Assembly: GCA_007922305.1 (NCBI GenBank)
Contig: ML677334.1
Location: 63,711,142-63,775,141, forward strand
Direction of reading: 5' to 3'
Source: Dermatemys mawii
Lineage: Eukaryota; Chordata; Testudines; Dermatemydidae
Length of the DNA stretch: 64,000 nucleotides
Part shown: piece after piece, positions 36,301 to 51,300 of the stretch
Layout: the number at the start of each line of letters is the position of its first letter
Numbering within the stretch: position 1 is the first letter of the stretch
Program-made: the position numbers and the translations under genes
The notes under the pieces: model-generated
The model's database searches: none
Seen by the model: the letters and a program-made list of their open reading frames with translations, nothing else
What the model was told of the DNA's origin: nothing

Positions 36301-39300
36301 CAAGTGGCATAGTTAAGCCAATTTAAGGCTTGTATAGGCAGCACTACTTGACGGAAGAATTCTTCCATTGACCTAGCTACTGCCTCTCAGGGAGATGGAC
36401 TACTTATGCCGATGGAAGAACTCCCATCAATGTAGGTAGTGTTTGCACTGAAGCTGCAATGTTTTAAGTGTTCACAAGCACTTAGTTGCAGGGTTCAAAA
36501 AGGCATTCTTCCCATAACTAGACTTCTACACAGAACATAATCTTAAATTTACTGATCTGAAATATAAAATGTTTTACAAACTCTAACAATCCCATAAGTG
36601 AACTATTTGCCTAAATGTGGGATTCTAGATCCCAAGAAAAAGATCTGTACACAGTACACGTTTAGAGAGAGCTAAACTGCTCTGCATTTGTTAGCGGTTA
36701 CTAAAGTCTGAAAAGGAATTCCTCTGACCAGGAATCATGGATCCAACTTAGGGATACAAGTTGCAGTCTGAATTATACATCCAGCATATATTGGGATAAA
36801 TGACATTAATGTACTTGTGTTCATTTGGCATTCTGTGGGTCTACACTAAATTTCTTATTTTGTAAGTACCGAATTCAGCTCCAGTGCAAGCGGATGCAAC
36901 TGTTGTTGAAAACCCTGCCTATTAAACTGTCAGTTAAGAAGCATGTATGCATAAGCATAACAGGTTTTTCTAGTCAGATGTATGACAGACATCCAGTTAG
37001 AAACTGAATCTTTTATATACTCTTGGGAAGATATGGTATATCAGTAGATAGAAAATAGAATACCTCTAGTGTGTTTTTAACGTAATAAAAATCAATACGT
37101 TTGCCAGTATTTCAAGTGACACAGGTTTAAAAACTCATACTATAAAATATACCTAAGATCCTGGACACTCTCGCCAAGTTTTTCCAGTAGAAACTTAATA
37201 TCCTCACTTATGTCTTCATCATCATATTTCTGCTGATCCAAGTTCTCTAGTTGCTTCAGAATTTTGCACTGGATCATAGCAAGAGCATACTCTTGGCGAG
37301 TTTCTCTTTCAGTAGATTTTTCTAAAAGATTCTGGCAAAAAAGGTAAAAGTTGAATGTAAATCTTTTACGGTTTAAAACCACTAGTATTTAATACAGATT
37401 TATCTTTCTGCAAAAATCCTTTAAGATTAATTTGAATTATGCAGGAAGGTTGGTAGTTTCATCAATAGTATTAATCATTTATTAAAAGACTTACTTGAGA
37501 GGGCAATATTGATAATAAATGAGCTGACAAGTATTCCAACAGAATTTGGCCCTAATTTTCAGTTAGGTTAGTACAATTACATGCTGAAGACCACTTGTCC
37601 AACAGCACAAAAGTGACCAATATACATTAGTTCCTTTATACCTTCCTATATAAAGAGTAACATAACATTTTAGAAAACTAAAGACAGGACTTGCAATGCA
37701 CAGTTCACATCTGAACCTAGAGGTCAACTTCCTCAGAGTCTGGCCATATTCAGATCAGGGATTTTAGTTCAAGCCCATCTCCACTAATAAGAAGAGTTCT
37801 GGCATAAGCACATAGTGAAATCACTGCCTGCTGCACTAAGTCCCACCGTCAGTTCATTACTATTCATTCAATTTAATCAGGTTCAAATTATGCTATTCAG
37901 TCAAGGCCAGTCACTTTTTACTCTGATAATGCACATTGCTGATATAAAAAAACCTCAGTGAGCAAAAGCCATTTTTATATGAATAGATCATAATATCTTT
38001 CAAGAGCAATAGAAGTAATTACCTGAAGAGAGAGAACTAACTGGACCACTCATTTAATATATGCAGTGCTGTAGGTGTGCACGTCCCATGGCATTAGAGA
38101 CACAAGGTGGAGGAGAAAATCTTTTATTGGACCTGAAGAAAAGCTTTGTGTAAACTCGAAAACTTCTCTCTCACCAACAGACACTGATCCAGTAATTTAG
38201 TGACAGTTCTATTATAAGGTTTCTCAATACTTTGCTTAAAGATAAGCATGTGAGATTTGTGTTTAGGATTCTTCAAACTTCCTAGACAAGTAGTACAGTA
38301 AAACATGGTCAATGTGTAATATTCCCTTTAAATACAACCACAGAATTTCTTTTCATTACTCTTCGGTTCTATTGCTGTCAACAGCCAAGCACAACCGAAC
38401 TGGCTGAAATGATGGACGAGGTGCTTCTGCACCCTCCTATCTCATAATCCATCATCCTTTACATCCCGGCAGCCGAAGGAATGTCTAGGTACAGGTGGCC
38501 AATGCAATTATAAAACATCTTGACAGGGTCATTTTCAGATTCTACCGATGTAATATTGCAGCAGAAGCCAACTATTCAGTGCTCTTATGTGGACATCTCA
38601 TCCCAACATCCATTACACTACCTATGCTTATGCCAGTTTTGCCAAGTTTCTCCTCAGAAAGCTTTGTTTTGGACACACACAAAATCATTTTCTGTCAATC
38701 ACAACAAAAAGTTGGTGAGTAGATTTTCTGCCTGAGCTGGTACATTTTTATGAAATATCTGCAAGGCCAGTTTACCCATTTACTAAGTGTTAAAGAGTAA
38801 TTCTTGTTATGTAACCAATTTCTGCAGCCGCATTTTTTAATAAATTTTGTCAATAGGCTTATTTAACAGAATAGAGAGGAATGACAAACATTCATATTGG
38901 GATCTGCTGGTTCAACTAAGCGCAAAAAGCTGCATACCTTCTTCCCTATAAAAAAGCCGCATATTAACTCTGGCTCTGAAAGGAAAGCCAGAGTTAACGT
39001 ATACTACACATGCAATCCAGCATGCCTGGAAATAAGCTATGGAAGTACTTCAGTAAGAGACAAAAATCATGGAAATCCACTACAATTACAGTCAACTTTA
39101 CTTACCCGAAATGCTGCAAGGATTATTCTAGTTACTTTCTCTTTGACAGACTCTTGGAGAATGTCAGACAGAACTGGAACAATATTATATCGACGCAGAT
39201 ATTCACACATTTGAGGACTGAATGCCAACAGCCATACGGAGAAAATCATCTGATACTGGAGCTGGAAGCCACATTTGTTACTCAGGACTCCCATGATACT

Positions 39301-42300
39301 GAAAGAAACATTTAACATAGGTAATAATGCAAATATTTCATAATGGGCAAGTGCACTGTATATATGACCCTGAACATGTAAGATTTTCTTTAAGTTAATG
39401 TTAACAAGAGTTCATTGGCAAAAGCTATGAGTTTTAGGTACACAACTAAGGATTAGATGAAACCAGTAGTTCATGATGCCCAGCATTTGTACTTATGTGA
39501 TCAGCCTAATCACTTTATTCAGATAAGTCTTCATTTTTAACAAGTTATATTTCCAAGTCTTATGGTTGCAAAGAATGTTTTCCAAATATGACCTAATGCA
39601 GTACGGTCTGTTTCCATATTAAACTTTCAGCATATGACTAAAGTAATCTAGTGAATAATTAACATTCTTCACGGTCATTTTAGGAGAAACTTGCAGCTAC
39701 TCTGGGATTGCATTATGGAGTTGGAGAGTAGGCAGAGATCACAAGCAGAGTAAGACCATTTTCTTCCAGTGTCCCCAGTCTCATCTTAGAATGTAACTAT
39801 TTAAATACAATGTATGCAAAATGCAAACTAATGTACACACCATTTATGATGAGTCTTCTAATGGCAGCCTGTAATCAGAGTCATGCCACGTCATGAAAGT
39901 CAAAAATACTTATCACTAAGCATTAGACAGGACTATGACAACAGTAATATCTCCTGAATAGAGCTTTCATTTTTGTGTAAGACAACAAGTAGAGCTGGGC
40001 AAACATTTTTAGATAATACAGTTTTTGATGGAAAACAATAATTTGATAAAAAACAAGACGTTTTGTGTGAATAATTTTATTTTTATAATTTTTCTTAAAA
40101 TCTGACAAAGTGCTTCAGTTCAACAAAGTCAAAGCACTTTGTTTCAACTTTATTATTTTGGCTTTTAAATTTTATTATAGTTTATTACTATATATTATTT
40201 GAAAGAACTCTGTCATTTTAATAAGGTCATTGTGCATCATGTTGATATTTCCAAAACAAAATTTTTCAGAATTTTCATTTTGGAAATTTTGACTTTTTGA
40301 TCCACTTCAAGACAAAAGGAAATTCTGAAGTGTCAGAATTTCCCACAGGTTGAAAAATTTGAGTTTCAGTCAGTTCTAATAACAAGTCACTTACAATACA
40401 GAGACTTACACAGTAAGGCCAGTGATAAGTTTCTGAACTCATGCACAACTATTTATTCCTCTTTGAAAGAAACTGACAGAGTTTGAGTAGAAAGTGATCT
40501 ATTAAAAACATTACATAATAAAACGGAGCTACAATTCCAGAAAGTATCACTCTTCACCAATACTTACATTAAAGATTACTGCAAGTTTCTACTGGACCTT
40601 CAATTTTTATTTAATCTGTTTCCAATAACCTGCAGTGTCCCAGTCTAATATATAACAAATCCCCTGCATGGTGATCTAATGTTTAAGACAAATAGCTATG
40701 ATCATCTTTAAGTTATTAATAGAACAATACTTGATGAAGACCTGAATAGTTATAGGACTTCAATGAGTACCCACATTTTTCAGCTCATTTGTTTGCATGC
40801 ATACGTTACTATGTGAGTACAAATAAGAATTTCAGGCCCAGATACAATGGCTACAAGTAAGGAAGGTTTTTGAAAATTAAGCCTAAAGAGTTCAATTGCA
40901 AGGAAGGTCATTTGGGGAATAACCTATTGTGCATGTTTGAAATGTAGCTATTCCTGTATAGAGTAAGAAATATACTCACCAGTTTACCCCATCTGCTTCT
41001 ACCCATGCAAAACGATATTCATTGACCCTGAGCATCAGCTGCAGGCATCCAGCAACACACTGTACATATTGGGAACTCTAAAATGAAAGCAACACCACCA
41101 CCTTTATTTTAAGATGATTAAGGCACTATGGAGTCCTGAAATTTTGTAAAAATTTCAGTAGGTTACAGATTGAATTACAACATTTTTCCTGTTCTGGACA
41201 CTAGCTTTCATAATATCTATAAAGGTTCTAGTTTATAGTCTCCATACACCAGTGTTTCCTGAACTGTTCAACACAATCTCTATAAGGGATTACAGCAAAA
41301 AAGTTATACAAATGTGAATTTTTGGAAGAAAGCTTCAATAAATTGAAAGTCATTTTTCTAAAAAATGGACATATGTCCTGCAATGGTGTGCCCATAATTC
41401 AGTGTAAACTAGTGCAGAAGAAGAATGTGTGCAACTAATTGTAATCTTAGCTCTGTCACAGGACCCCTCAATAGTTCTGGACATAAAATTCAGAAACCCC
41501 AGAGCAGAAATTAGAGAGAAAAGAACACAAGGTGATGGTCAGTCATGCAGCTTGAGCAGATAGAAAAAGGATTAGGAGAGAGCAAGAGACACACTGAACA
41601 TATTTGCTTTATGGGCAAATACTGTTGCCAGCTTCAAATAAATGGGGGCAACTGTTGCAAATATTAGATAAATGCATCTTAAATTAGCATTAGTGTCTCC
41701 AGCTTCCAAAAAAAAGAATAAGATATACAAAAAGAACACTACATATGCATATGGTAAGAGACAGTCCCAGTCCCCAAAACCCAACAATTTAAATAGATAA
41801 GAGCTGTGGAAAGAATTTACGCAAGCATTATGTTTTACTGCTGCTGCTAAGGCCATTTTATAATGCACATCTGAATATGCCTTCTCCTTATGTGTGAAAC
41901 CAAAGTCATTTGTTTGCTTATGCAAGCGTAGAGCAGTTCCTCCCACTACATTAATTCTTTGCCTTGTTTAGCAGTACGTAAATGGCCTCACTGTCTAAAG
42001 CATCTCAACTAGATTTATGCATAAAAATTATCACCAGAAAATATCAATATGTATTGTTCCCCAAAATTCACCTCCACATTTTAAAAGGTGTATTTTTAAA
42101 GTTTATAAACAATTTACTTTATTGTGTTAACAAAAGAGCAAGTAAGCTATATGCTAGCAAGAGTTTCTCAGAAGTGAAGTCTGCTATATTGTGAAATAAA
42201 CTCCTAAAAAAGGTGGAAAGCCCGATCATTTGGTATTGTATGTTCATTAAAACATATACAAACACTCTCATGTGCAGTCAATGAGCTTAATGGATTAAAA

Positions 42301-45300
42301 GGTTTTCCCTCCCATGTCTTAATCTCAACAGCTCCATGATCACAAGATATGTAATGTTGACTGAAGTTTAAAGTGTGATTTGGTCCGCATATTGTGCTTC
42401 TCAAACAGCAGCAAAGCTCTGAAAATGTGATGAGAATGGTACTTTACTTTGATTTCTCTCAGATTCTCAAACATCTTGATTAATTTATCAGAAAATACTT
42501 AGACATGCTTTCCTACAAGCCTGTATTTTCTCCAAGTGCCTCTAAAACAGGGGTTGGCAACCTTTGGCACCTGGCCTGTCAGAGTAAAGCCACTGGCGAG
42601 CCAGGCCGGTTTGTTTACCTGGAGCGTCCGCAGGCATGGAGCCCCGCAGCTTCCACTGGTCACGGTCAGCCGTTCCCGTCCAATGGGAGCCCTGGGAAGC
42701 AGTGGCTAGCATGTCTCTCGGCCTGTGCTGATTCCCGCCACTCCCACTGTCTGGGAAAGACGAACCGTGGCCAGTGGGAGCTGCAGGGCTCCATGCCTGT
42801 GGATGCTCCAGATAAACAAACCGGCCCGCCCTGCCAGCAGCTTTACCCTGACGGGCTGGATACCAAAGGTTGCCGGCCCTGGCTCTAAAGCATCATGGTG
42901 GATCAGCAACATTGTAAAGGGTCAAGAATTTCAAACACTTAAAGGAGGAAAGAAGTTTCAAGACAAGTCCTGGATGAAATGAAATGGTAAGAGACAATAA
43001 GATGCTTATGCTGTTCCATATGAACTGCAAATGAATTCATTCACCCCTCCGGCCCCCACTTACACCATTATATAACCAGAATCTGAAGACCACACAGTGA
43101 TAATTAACAAGGACATTTCTTTCAATAGATAGGTATTTGCCTTCATAAATATTGCAAGTAAAAGGTAACATGAATGGAAGCATCTGTTGTACACAACAAA
43201 ACTACCAGCTCTTGAAACAAATTAACTATATAAATCTCAAAAAATTTTAGTCATTTATTTGCAACAGAGGCAGTATCTCTATTACTGAAACTAAGATGTA
43301 CCAGATCTTTAAGACACAATCATAAAATTTCTCTCCCAATACTGCTTTCAATTAAAATAAAAACCTCATTTTTTTTCATTATGATGAGCCATAATTTCCT
43401 CAGGTCTGCATAAAAGGTTGTCATTGCATCCTTAACTCATCCTCAGTTTACATACTGAAGGATATGTGGAAGTAAGATTACTCGCTGTTCTAAGGCCCTG
43501 ACAAAGGCTGTCTGCATAATGCAGATTTGAAATAACAATACAGGCATGTTGCGTCTTACGTGAGGTTTCCATTCCACCATTTCCATGTAAAGTGGAAACC
43601 GCGTATAGCCAAAACCCCACTGACTTCAATGGCAGGCGAAATCACCCGCCCTAAAGAAAGTTTTTATATTTTTAGTTTTCCCTTTTTTTTGGTCGACCAC
43701 TTAAAGTGAAAATTGTGCATGTTAAATGGGCCTAAGACGTGACATGCCTGTATTGCGAAAGAGTGTCTGAGAATGTTTCAATCTCTTCTTTCAGGCCTTG
43801 TCTTCACTAGAAAATGAAAGGTATTTTTAATCCACTTTAATCTAACCTGCATTAATAACTTAGTGAAGACAAAGTAAATTGCAGTTTTAACCCACATTAG
43901 GAGGTAACTGGGGCCAGTTAACTTGAGTTAAAACAACATACTTTGTCTCTGCTAACCCAAATTAGCAACCTAGTGAATGCAGGTTAAAATACATCTTTCT
44001 CCTTCATGGAATTTGTGTTTTACATTTAAAGAAAATGCAGCAACTCCAGGTATATGCTTATAAATCTCCTAAAAAGCCATCAATGCCTTCAATTTTAACA
44101 CATTCTTTGGACCCCAAAATCATCAAGTGTCAAACTGTTTAAGCTACCCCAGCTTCTGCAAGAATAGTGGAGTAAAATTTCTTCACTATGCCACAACAAT
44201 ATAGAAAATTGAAGTTCTGAGGTTACTTTTTACCTGCTACTTTGCCAAATTGCGTTCTGAACGCCACTGCCTACACCACACTGCGGAACTGAGTCTAACC
44301 TTTCCTTATAAGCCAACTACATGCTGCTGTTTCCCAGTGTCCAAGGCCAGTGAGACAAGGCATGGAATTCAGCTTTCCTCCTTAGAACTCAGTTTACTCA
44401 AGAAAGAAGGCTTGATAATGCTAAGAAAACACTAAGCTTTCAAGGCATGTTTTTGTAGCTGCACTATTTTAGAGGTTTATGTAATATTTTCTGCAGTATT
44501 TATAATAGGATACGATAAGGAGACAGAAGCAACTTACTCTCTGAATTCCCTTTGCCATCAGTCAGAGTTCGATATTGAACAGCTGTGTTCAGTTTTTAGT
44601 ATTTAATTGCCTCTTCCTTTCTCATACCTGGAATGATACTACCACTGCCAGCTCAATGCAGATGTAATTGTAATATCCTGACTCAGTTTGACTTGATAAG
44701 CAGTAGCACTAGTGTCCCACACATTTCATTATCCAATAACATTATGCAGCCCCTATTTTAGATACTTTTGTTTCTTGGTGCCATCGAGTGGCAAAATTGT
44801 GTAGTGCAGCTTAAAATCAAACTACTTTCTATAACTGCCATCACAAAGACTCTGCAGTCAGAACACCTTAACTGTTCATCCATATGAAATTAAACAGTTA
44901 TTAACCTATGGCCCAAGTAGGTTTTGTTTTGTTTTTTTAACAAATGCAATAAAGTATTTAATATATTCTTAAGTTTACACAAGTTACTTTGTTTTCTGCA
45001 GAGATATATTTTGGAAATTTGAGAATTTTGATTCAACAAGTACAACACTTTGAACACAGAACAAACAAACAAAATGCTAAACTATTTCACTGTATTCTGT
45101 AAGGTATAAAAGACATGACATGTTTCAACCCAATGCAATTTTGAAGAGTGGCTAATAAACGCTAGGAAAAAGTCAAAGTTCATAATTGAAATGTTGACTG
45201 TTCCTAATCAGCTCACAAAAAAGAGACAATAAAAACAAAACTGGATTATTTTGCATTCAGATGTCCCCATTTGTTTTATCTACACTTATGCTTCACTTAT

Positions 45301-48300
45301 TAAGATTTCTATTTTCAGAAGACCTAATAATCCAGTTACTTCATCAACTAGATAAATATAGGTTTAAACGTAATTTATTTAACAGATATATACACATTTT
45401 TAAAAGCCATCACCACTAGGACAATCAATAATGGGGAATTTGGTTGTAATTCTACTCTGAGAAGTCAGTAGTATTCCAAAAGAGTTCTTGCTCTTAGCTT
45501 CCTAGCACAAGGCTTGGTGGAGTTTTCATAGCTCTTAGATTTGACTCCCACGAGTCATTAGAACCTGGCAGATTCCAAGTCAGGCCACTCAGAGTCTGAA
45601 TATTCCACTCCGCATGTTCCCATTCATTCTGTTGAGTGTACATGAGACAGAGGTCCCGAGGTAAACACATACAAGAGACAGAGGTCCCGTGGTAAACACA
45701 TACAAGAAGAAAAGAATATAAAAATAAGCCCCAAGAGGGAGAAAAATAAATTTAAGTTGTAAACACAGGAACACCTTTAAAATCAATTCTCCCTTGTCCC
45801 ACCTTACTCCTCTCACTCCCACCCCATGTAGCTTTTAGGCCTGGTTACAGTCTGGGTCTGTTTAACCCTGACTGTATCACTTTTAAAAGTATGGTAAAAC
45901 ATTCAGCAGTCTTTTTTATTCAGGAGGCCACTACATTAACTTGTTACAAAAGATACTCACATCACTGGTTGAGACTGTTCCTGTTTCAATAGCACCCATA
46001 GTACCACGAAGTTTCTAGTGCAAAAACAAAAATGGTTAGATTTTCTTGTTAAGTAAACTATTAAAACAAATTTATGAAAAATCAGGATTATCCCTTAGCC
46101 CTACAGTACAGTTTCCACTATTTTGTCCAGGCCAGTTGAGTGTCCCAAGTGTCATTGTCTTCCACTACTTTCATTCAGAGACTAGCTGACCAGATCGGTT
46201 GGAAAGTCCTTTCATGTACAACAAAACTGTATCTAGCTAAGTCAGTTTCTAATGAGGAAGAAAATCACATTAGTTCTACCCTCATAAATCAAGACTACAA
46301 TAACCAGCAGATAGTGAAGCATCCTCTCACAATCCAATGTTTTGGATTATCCCTGTTTACACAAAGGTGGCAAAAACAACAGAACAAGGACAGTGTTATG
46401 AGATACACTGAAGCACATTTTCTCCTTTGAGTTCTTGTACATAACACCTATTAGGGTTAGTCTCAGAATGGTGTAAGTAGAAAAGACTATAGCACTGTCT
46501 TGAACAATATCAAAAAATGACAGTGAAACTGTCTGAAAACTTTAGGAAGCAAAAGCAAAATGAAGTGTAACCCACACACCTTCTGGGTGTGGTGTTCTGT
46601 CATAGCTAGTGGCACCTAAACCACTCAGAGAAAGTTACACGAGTCTGCTCTACAGCCTTAGCTAAGAGCCAGTTGGCTTTTAGCTCATGCAATAGAGGCT
46701 CATGCACTAAGCTCCAGAAATCCCAGGTTCGATCCCACCTGTCAACGCCTGTTGGCGTTACATAAGCAGTCCAAAAGACTCCAGTGTGAAGCTATAAATT
46801 GGCCAACAGCACTGAAGTATTATTTTGACATAATTCAAAGTATTTTCTCTGCCCAGGATTACTTCCAGATATCACAAAATAGATTTAAAAATTTAAAAAG
46901 GTGTATTTGTAACAATACTCTTTATACTTCAAATTCAACAGCAAATGATGTAAAAACACTTGAATCAATTTGAAGATATCAAAGCACAGCTCTGAGTTTT
47001 TAAAAATAAAGTCATGTTTTTAAGATTCTTGCTTTTATAGAATCCATATGGTACTCTTCTTCTAAAGGTCCGTAGTTTCCAAAAATATTTTGAGTAAAGT
47101 TCGGTCAGAAAGCCTACTGAACTGAGCCTCACAATTTATTAGAATTCAGTTTCATTCCAACACACGTTTAGAGAAGGACAAATTGTTTTGTAAACAACCT
47201 TACACAAATAGTAACACCACCCATTTGAAACAGCAAAGAAACATGGTTTCGCTTCTGAAGGACAAGCCATTCTTACTCTACTTATAGTAGAGTTATTGGC
47301 ACATGCCAATATTGCTCAAACATTTATGCATTTTTAAGGTGGCTTCACAGTTTCAGATGTTTCAGTCTAAGTGGGGAACAGTTCAGGGAGGAACAATTTT
47401 TTTCAAATGGACTCTTCAATATAGCAGAGAAAGGTATAGCACACTCTAATGGCTGGAACATGAAATCAGACAAAGTCCAACTGAAAATAAAGCATAAATT
47501 AACCATTGAAACAATTTACCAAGAGTTGTGGTGGGTTTTCCATCACTGCCAATTTTTAAATCAAGATGGGCTATTTTTCTAAAAGATCTGCTCTGGGAAT
47601 TATTTTTGAGACGTTCCCTGGCCTGTACTGTACAGGAGATCAGATTAAATGTTCAAGGTGATCCCTTCTGGCTTTGGAATCTGTGAATGTTCCTTAGAGT
47701 GCAGTTACACTCCAGAAAGCAACAAGAAAAGGAGTTCTATATTCATATGCTGTAGACAATTTCCAAAACTGTTCAGCATACAAGACATGATTTCCCCCTC
47801 CCTTGCCCCTCTGAGTGGAAGCCCTTCAAAAAATATGGGATCTAAAATAAAAGGATTATGTTCTCTCACATTCAGGTCACCAGGAGTCAACAACTTTGTT
47901 ATTAAACATAAAAAGCAAAATGGAATGCTGTTTGCCCTCTCATAGCTGTGCAAACTCTGAAGAGTGCCATCTCCACAATCACAAAAATAGAAAAGGACAT
48001 TCTCATTCAGCATCCCCTCCCCACCCTCTGAAAAAAAACCCCTCCTTTTCTTACTGTAGCTGGAAGAAAATATACTTTCCAATATTGTATATGTGAAGTT
48101 ATAATATCTCTTACCTAGAAAGCAAGTCTAAGGATTTGAGAGTTAATTGTAACTGGTAATTACTGAAGTCTAAAGCTTTTTTCTTTAAACAGATAATGCA
48201 TATTTTCTTATTAGTTACACATTTGCACTTTATACACCTTTGTAGGGAGGTTTAAAAACCTAAGCCTTTTACGAGCGCATTTTAATTTTTTGTTTAAGTT

Positions 48301-51300
48301 TAGTTTTTTTACCTGTGAACTAAGCTGAGTTTTAATCCAGTTGAAGTAATAATTCAGATCACTGCCCTCCATCAGCTCTTTTCCCCAGGCAGCCAATTTG
48401 GCAATAATTCTTGCTGCCTGAAAAAGAATTTGGTAAACAGAACTTCAGTTGCAAGTGATCAAAGACCGAATGGAGAAAAAAAAAACACTGCTGTATACTT
48501 TGGAAATCAGTTTCAGGGAAATATTGCTGCTTACACAAATACTGCTGCTTTACTCATTTTTCAAAGAAAAGCCTTATAGTTTGATTTATTTATATCTAAT
48601 ATTTGTTCTTCAGCTTTTTCTGTTGGCTTTGCCCCTCAGTATTATGCAGAAGCAGTGTACACAGATCAAAGGTTATAAACTAAAAGAAAAATTTAAGACA
48701 CCATTGTTGCAGTCTAGGGCTTGGTCCTGAAACTGGCTCCTTTCAGAGGCAGGTGTCTGCCAATACAAAGCCAATTGCAGGATCTGGCCTTATTGAATAT
48801 GCAACATTCATTAACATCAATTTGCTTAATTTTAAATATTAAAGGCTCACAAATATCAATGCATCAAGAAATTTTAAATAAGTACCATTCACCCATACTG
48901 AAGCAAAAAATATCGTTTCCAGAAGAAAGATTTTTTTCTCCTTTAAAAGGACAGGAAAACCACTGGGGAAGTAAGACAGAATCTTCTGAGGAGGAAACTG
49001 TTTAACGCAGAAAACAGGTTTTCATAAGTAGTTCCTCATGATGCCTATGACGTGAGAAACATACAAACTGGATCCGTTTTCTATGCCTACAGTCTTCCCA
49101 TGCATTCAAGGAATTATCTGAGGAAAACTGTCAAATTATGCAGCAGGACTTCTACATTCTGCAGCACTCCAAAGCATCAGACAAGACAGCCTAAAATAAA
49201 CAACTTTTACAAAGAATATATGAAAGTGAATAATAAAATTACACCCTTAAGGTTTGAAAATATATGCTACAAAATTTTATACTAAAAATGCATAATTACA
49301 CAGGGATCATTGGTTGGTGGATATTTTCTAGGAACTAAACAGATTTCTTTAAAGAAAACTGTTTTACCATGACATGATAATTCAGAACAAAGAACCACAG
49401 TTCCACATAACACTATTTTGATTCCCAGGAAAAGCAGCATGCATTTTGTAACAAATGGTCATGCAAAATTTGTTGTGTGATAAAACTGGTTTACCTGACA
49501 TGTAAAATAAAAGCCTTTTACTACAAAAGGAATGTATTAAGTTTTATGAATCTGCAAACTACAAAAAGAAAATAGGTTTCTATTTTCACCACAACTTCTT
49601 TAGGATAGACGCATTTCAAGCTTACCATGTGCACAGTGAAGAGATCTTGGCGGTTCAACATGGGCAGAAAGTAGGACCATGCAGTGTTCTTACCACGTTT
49701 TGCATAGTCAAAGAAAATACTAACACGCTGATGCTTTTCCTGCAAAGGGAGAGAGAGGGAAGGAGAAGCTCATAAGTATTTCAGTCACAATTTTATGTTA
49801 TTTTTTTCATTACATTATCTTATAGTCTCATGAGGTACATTATGAGAGAAGCATTTCCTGTGTCAATCCCGCTCATTTTAACTACCACCATATACCATTG
49901 TTGGATATCCAAAGTGCTGAAACCCAGGGTACATCTTCGCTACCTGCCGGATCGGAAGGAAGTGATCGATCTATTGGGGATCAATTTATCACGTCTAGTG
50001 TAGAAGCAATAAATCGATCCCCAATCGCTCTGCCTTTGACTCCTGTAATCCACCAAGACGAGAGGCAGAAGTGGAGTGGATGGGGGAGTGGTGGCAGTCA
50101 ACCCCGCGCCGTGAGGACATGAGGTTTGTCGACCTAAGATACGCTGACTTCAGCTACGCTATTCTCGTAGCTGAAGTAGCATATCTGAGGTCGACCACAC
50201 CCCTAGTGCAGACCAGGGCCCAGACTTTAACGGCTATTCCATGCTGGTTCCCCATCAACCCTTAAGAGATCAATTCCTCTCTCATACTCCCAGTTATATT
50301 TCAGTTTATGCAGTGTCTTCTTAAAGGAAAAACATGCTTCCTTCTGGCTCAGACATTCAGAATGAAAGATTACATAGCTACTGGGAAGGGCCACATTTTC
50401 AGAGGGTTGCAACTCTACCTCCATTTCAGCTTAAGGAACTTGGTGCATTAACTATTTCCCACATTATTTCTTGTGCACACAAACGACAGGATTATACATA
50501 CACAATGTGCGTGTACACATTTGCACATTGTTTTGCATTTTCAAATGTCTGTGCATGCACAAGAATGTTCTACATGGCCGTAAGTCTATCCTGAAGACTA
50601 CAATTGGTGTTTATCTCCAAATGCAAGCTCCCATTAGAGGAACTGTACAACACTAGCCACAGTTATGTTTTTTCTGCTTTGTTTTTAATAATAGTTTCAA
50701 ACTACAGCTTAGTGAGATTATGCATATAACTAACCCAGAGATAAAACTGAATGCCGTTTGTGTCTTTAAAATTGTTCTTTATTATTATTAATCAATCACA
50801 GAGATTAATACCAGCATGATTAATATGGAACTAAAGTTTATGGGAACCGTACACCGTAGCCCCCAGATAGCTTTCTATGAAAGAAGCTCCCCAGTTCAAA
50901 AAGATCATGAGAAGTTGTGCATTTTGTTTTCCTCCACTCAAATGAGAGTTAGCATCCAAAGAAATATCCTTGACAGATGCAAAGATTTCACTACCATTGT
51001 ATGAAAGCTGTGCTGCCATCTTTAACAGCTAGCATGAGCCTGCAATGCTCAGTGGTTTGCCTTGTTCCTCTTCTCCCTCCATCTAAACCCACTCCAGAGA
51101 GATGTTAACCAAGTATTTTTGAATTTTTCAAGTCTTCACACTGATACAGGCAGCATAGCTGAATCAGGGGATCAGCATTTTTCTTCCCCGGCATCAATAT
51201 CATGTCCTACTTCAAGAGACTGTGTTTTAACACCAGTTAATTGACAGCAGAGGTATAAAACAGTGATAGCATATTGTTCCCAGCTCTCTACAACAGAGCA

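Larger units (their letters stand above)
35557..37152 (-). other. ATP6V1H intron (1.6 kb)
   Basis: It is mostly repeat: a long inverted repeat (35679-36012) and a MITE (36228-36480). 36480-37150 shows nothing I can name. Confidence 0.9.
41078..45960 (-). other. ATP6V1H intron (4.9 kb) next to the cassette exon
   Basis: It holds a foldback hAT-like element (42548-42882), a MITE (43537-43754), a second repeat (43794-43996) and a 31-bp tandem duplication (45644-45705). 41100-42540 and 44000-45640 show nothing I can name. Confidence 0.9.
46015..48312 (-). other. ATP6V1H intron (2.3 kb) upstream of the cassette exon
   Basis: It contains a tRNA-like SINE piece (46674-46750) and a CR1 3' end (47500-47700). 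Otherwise nothing is recognisable. Confidence 0.9.

Noticed and set aside
46674..46750. Functional tRNA gene
   Set aside because: The B box is good, but I cannot build a normal anticodon arm and acceptor stem. It is better explained as a SINE head.
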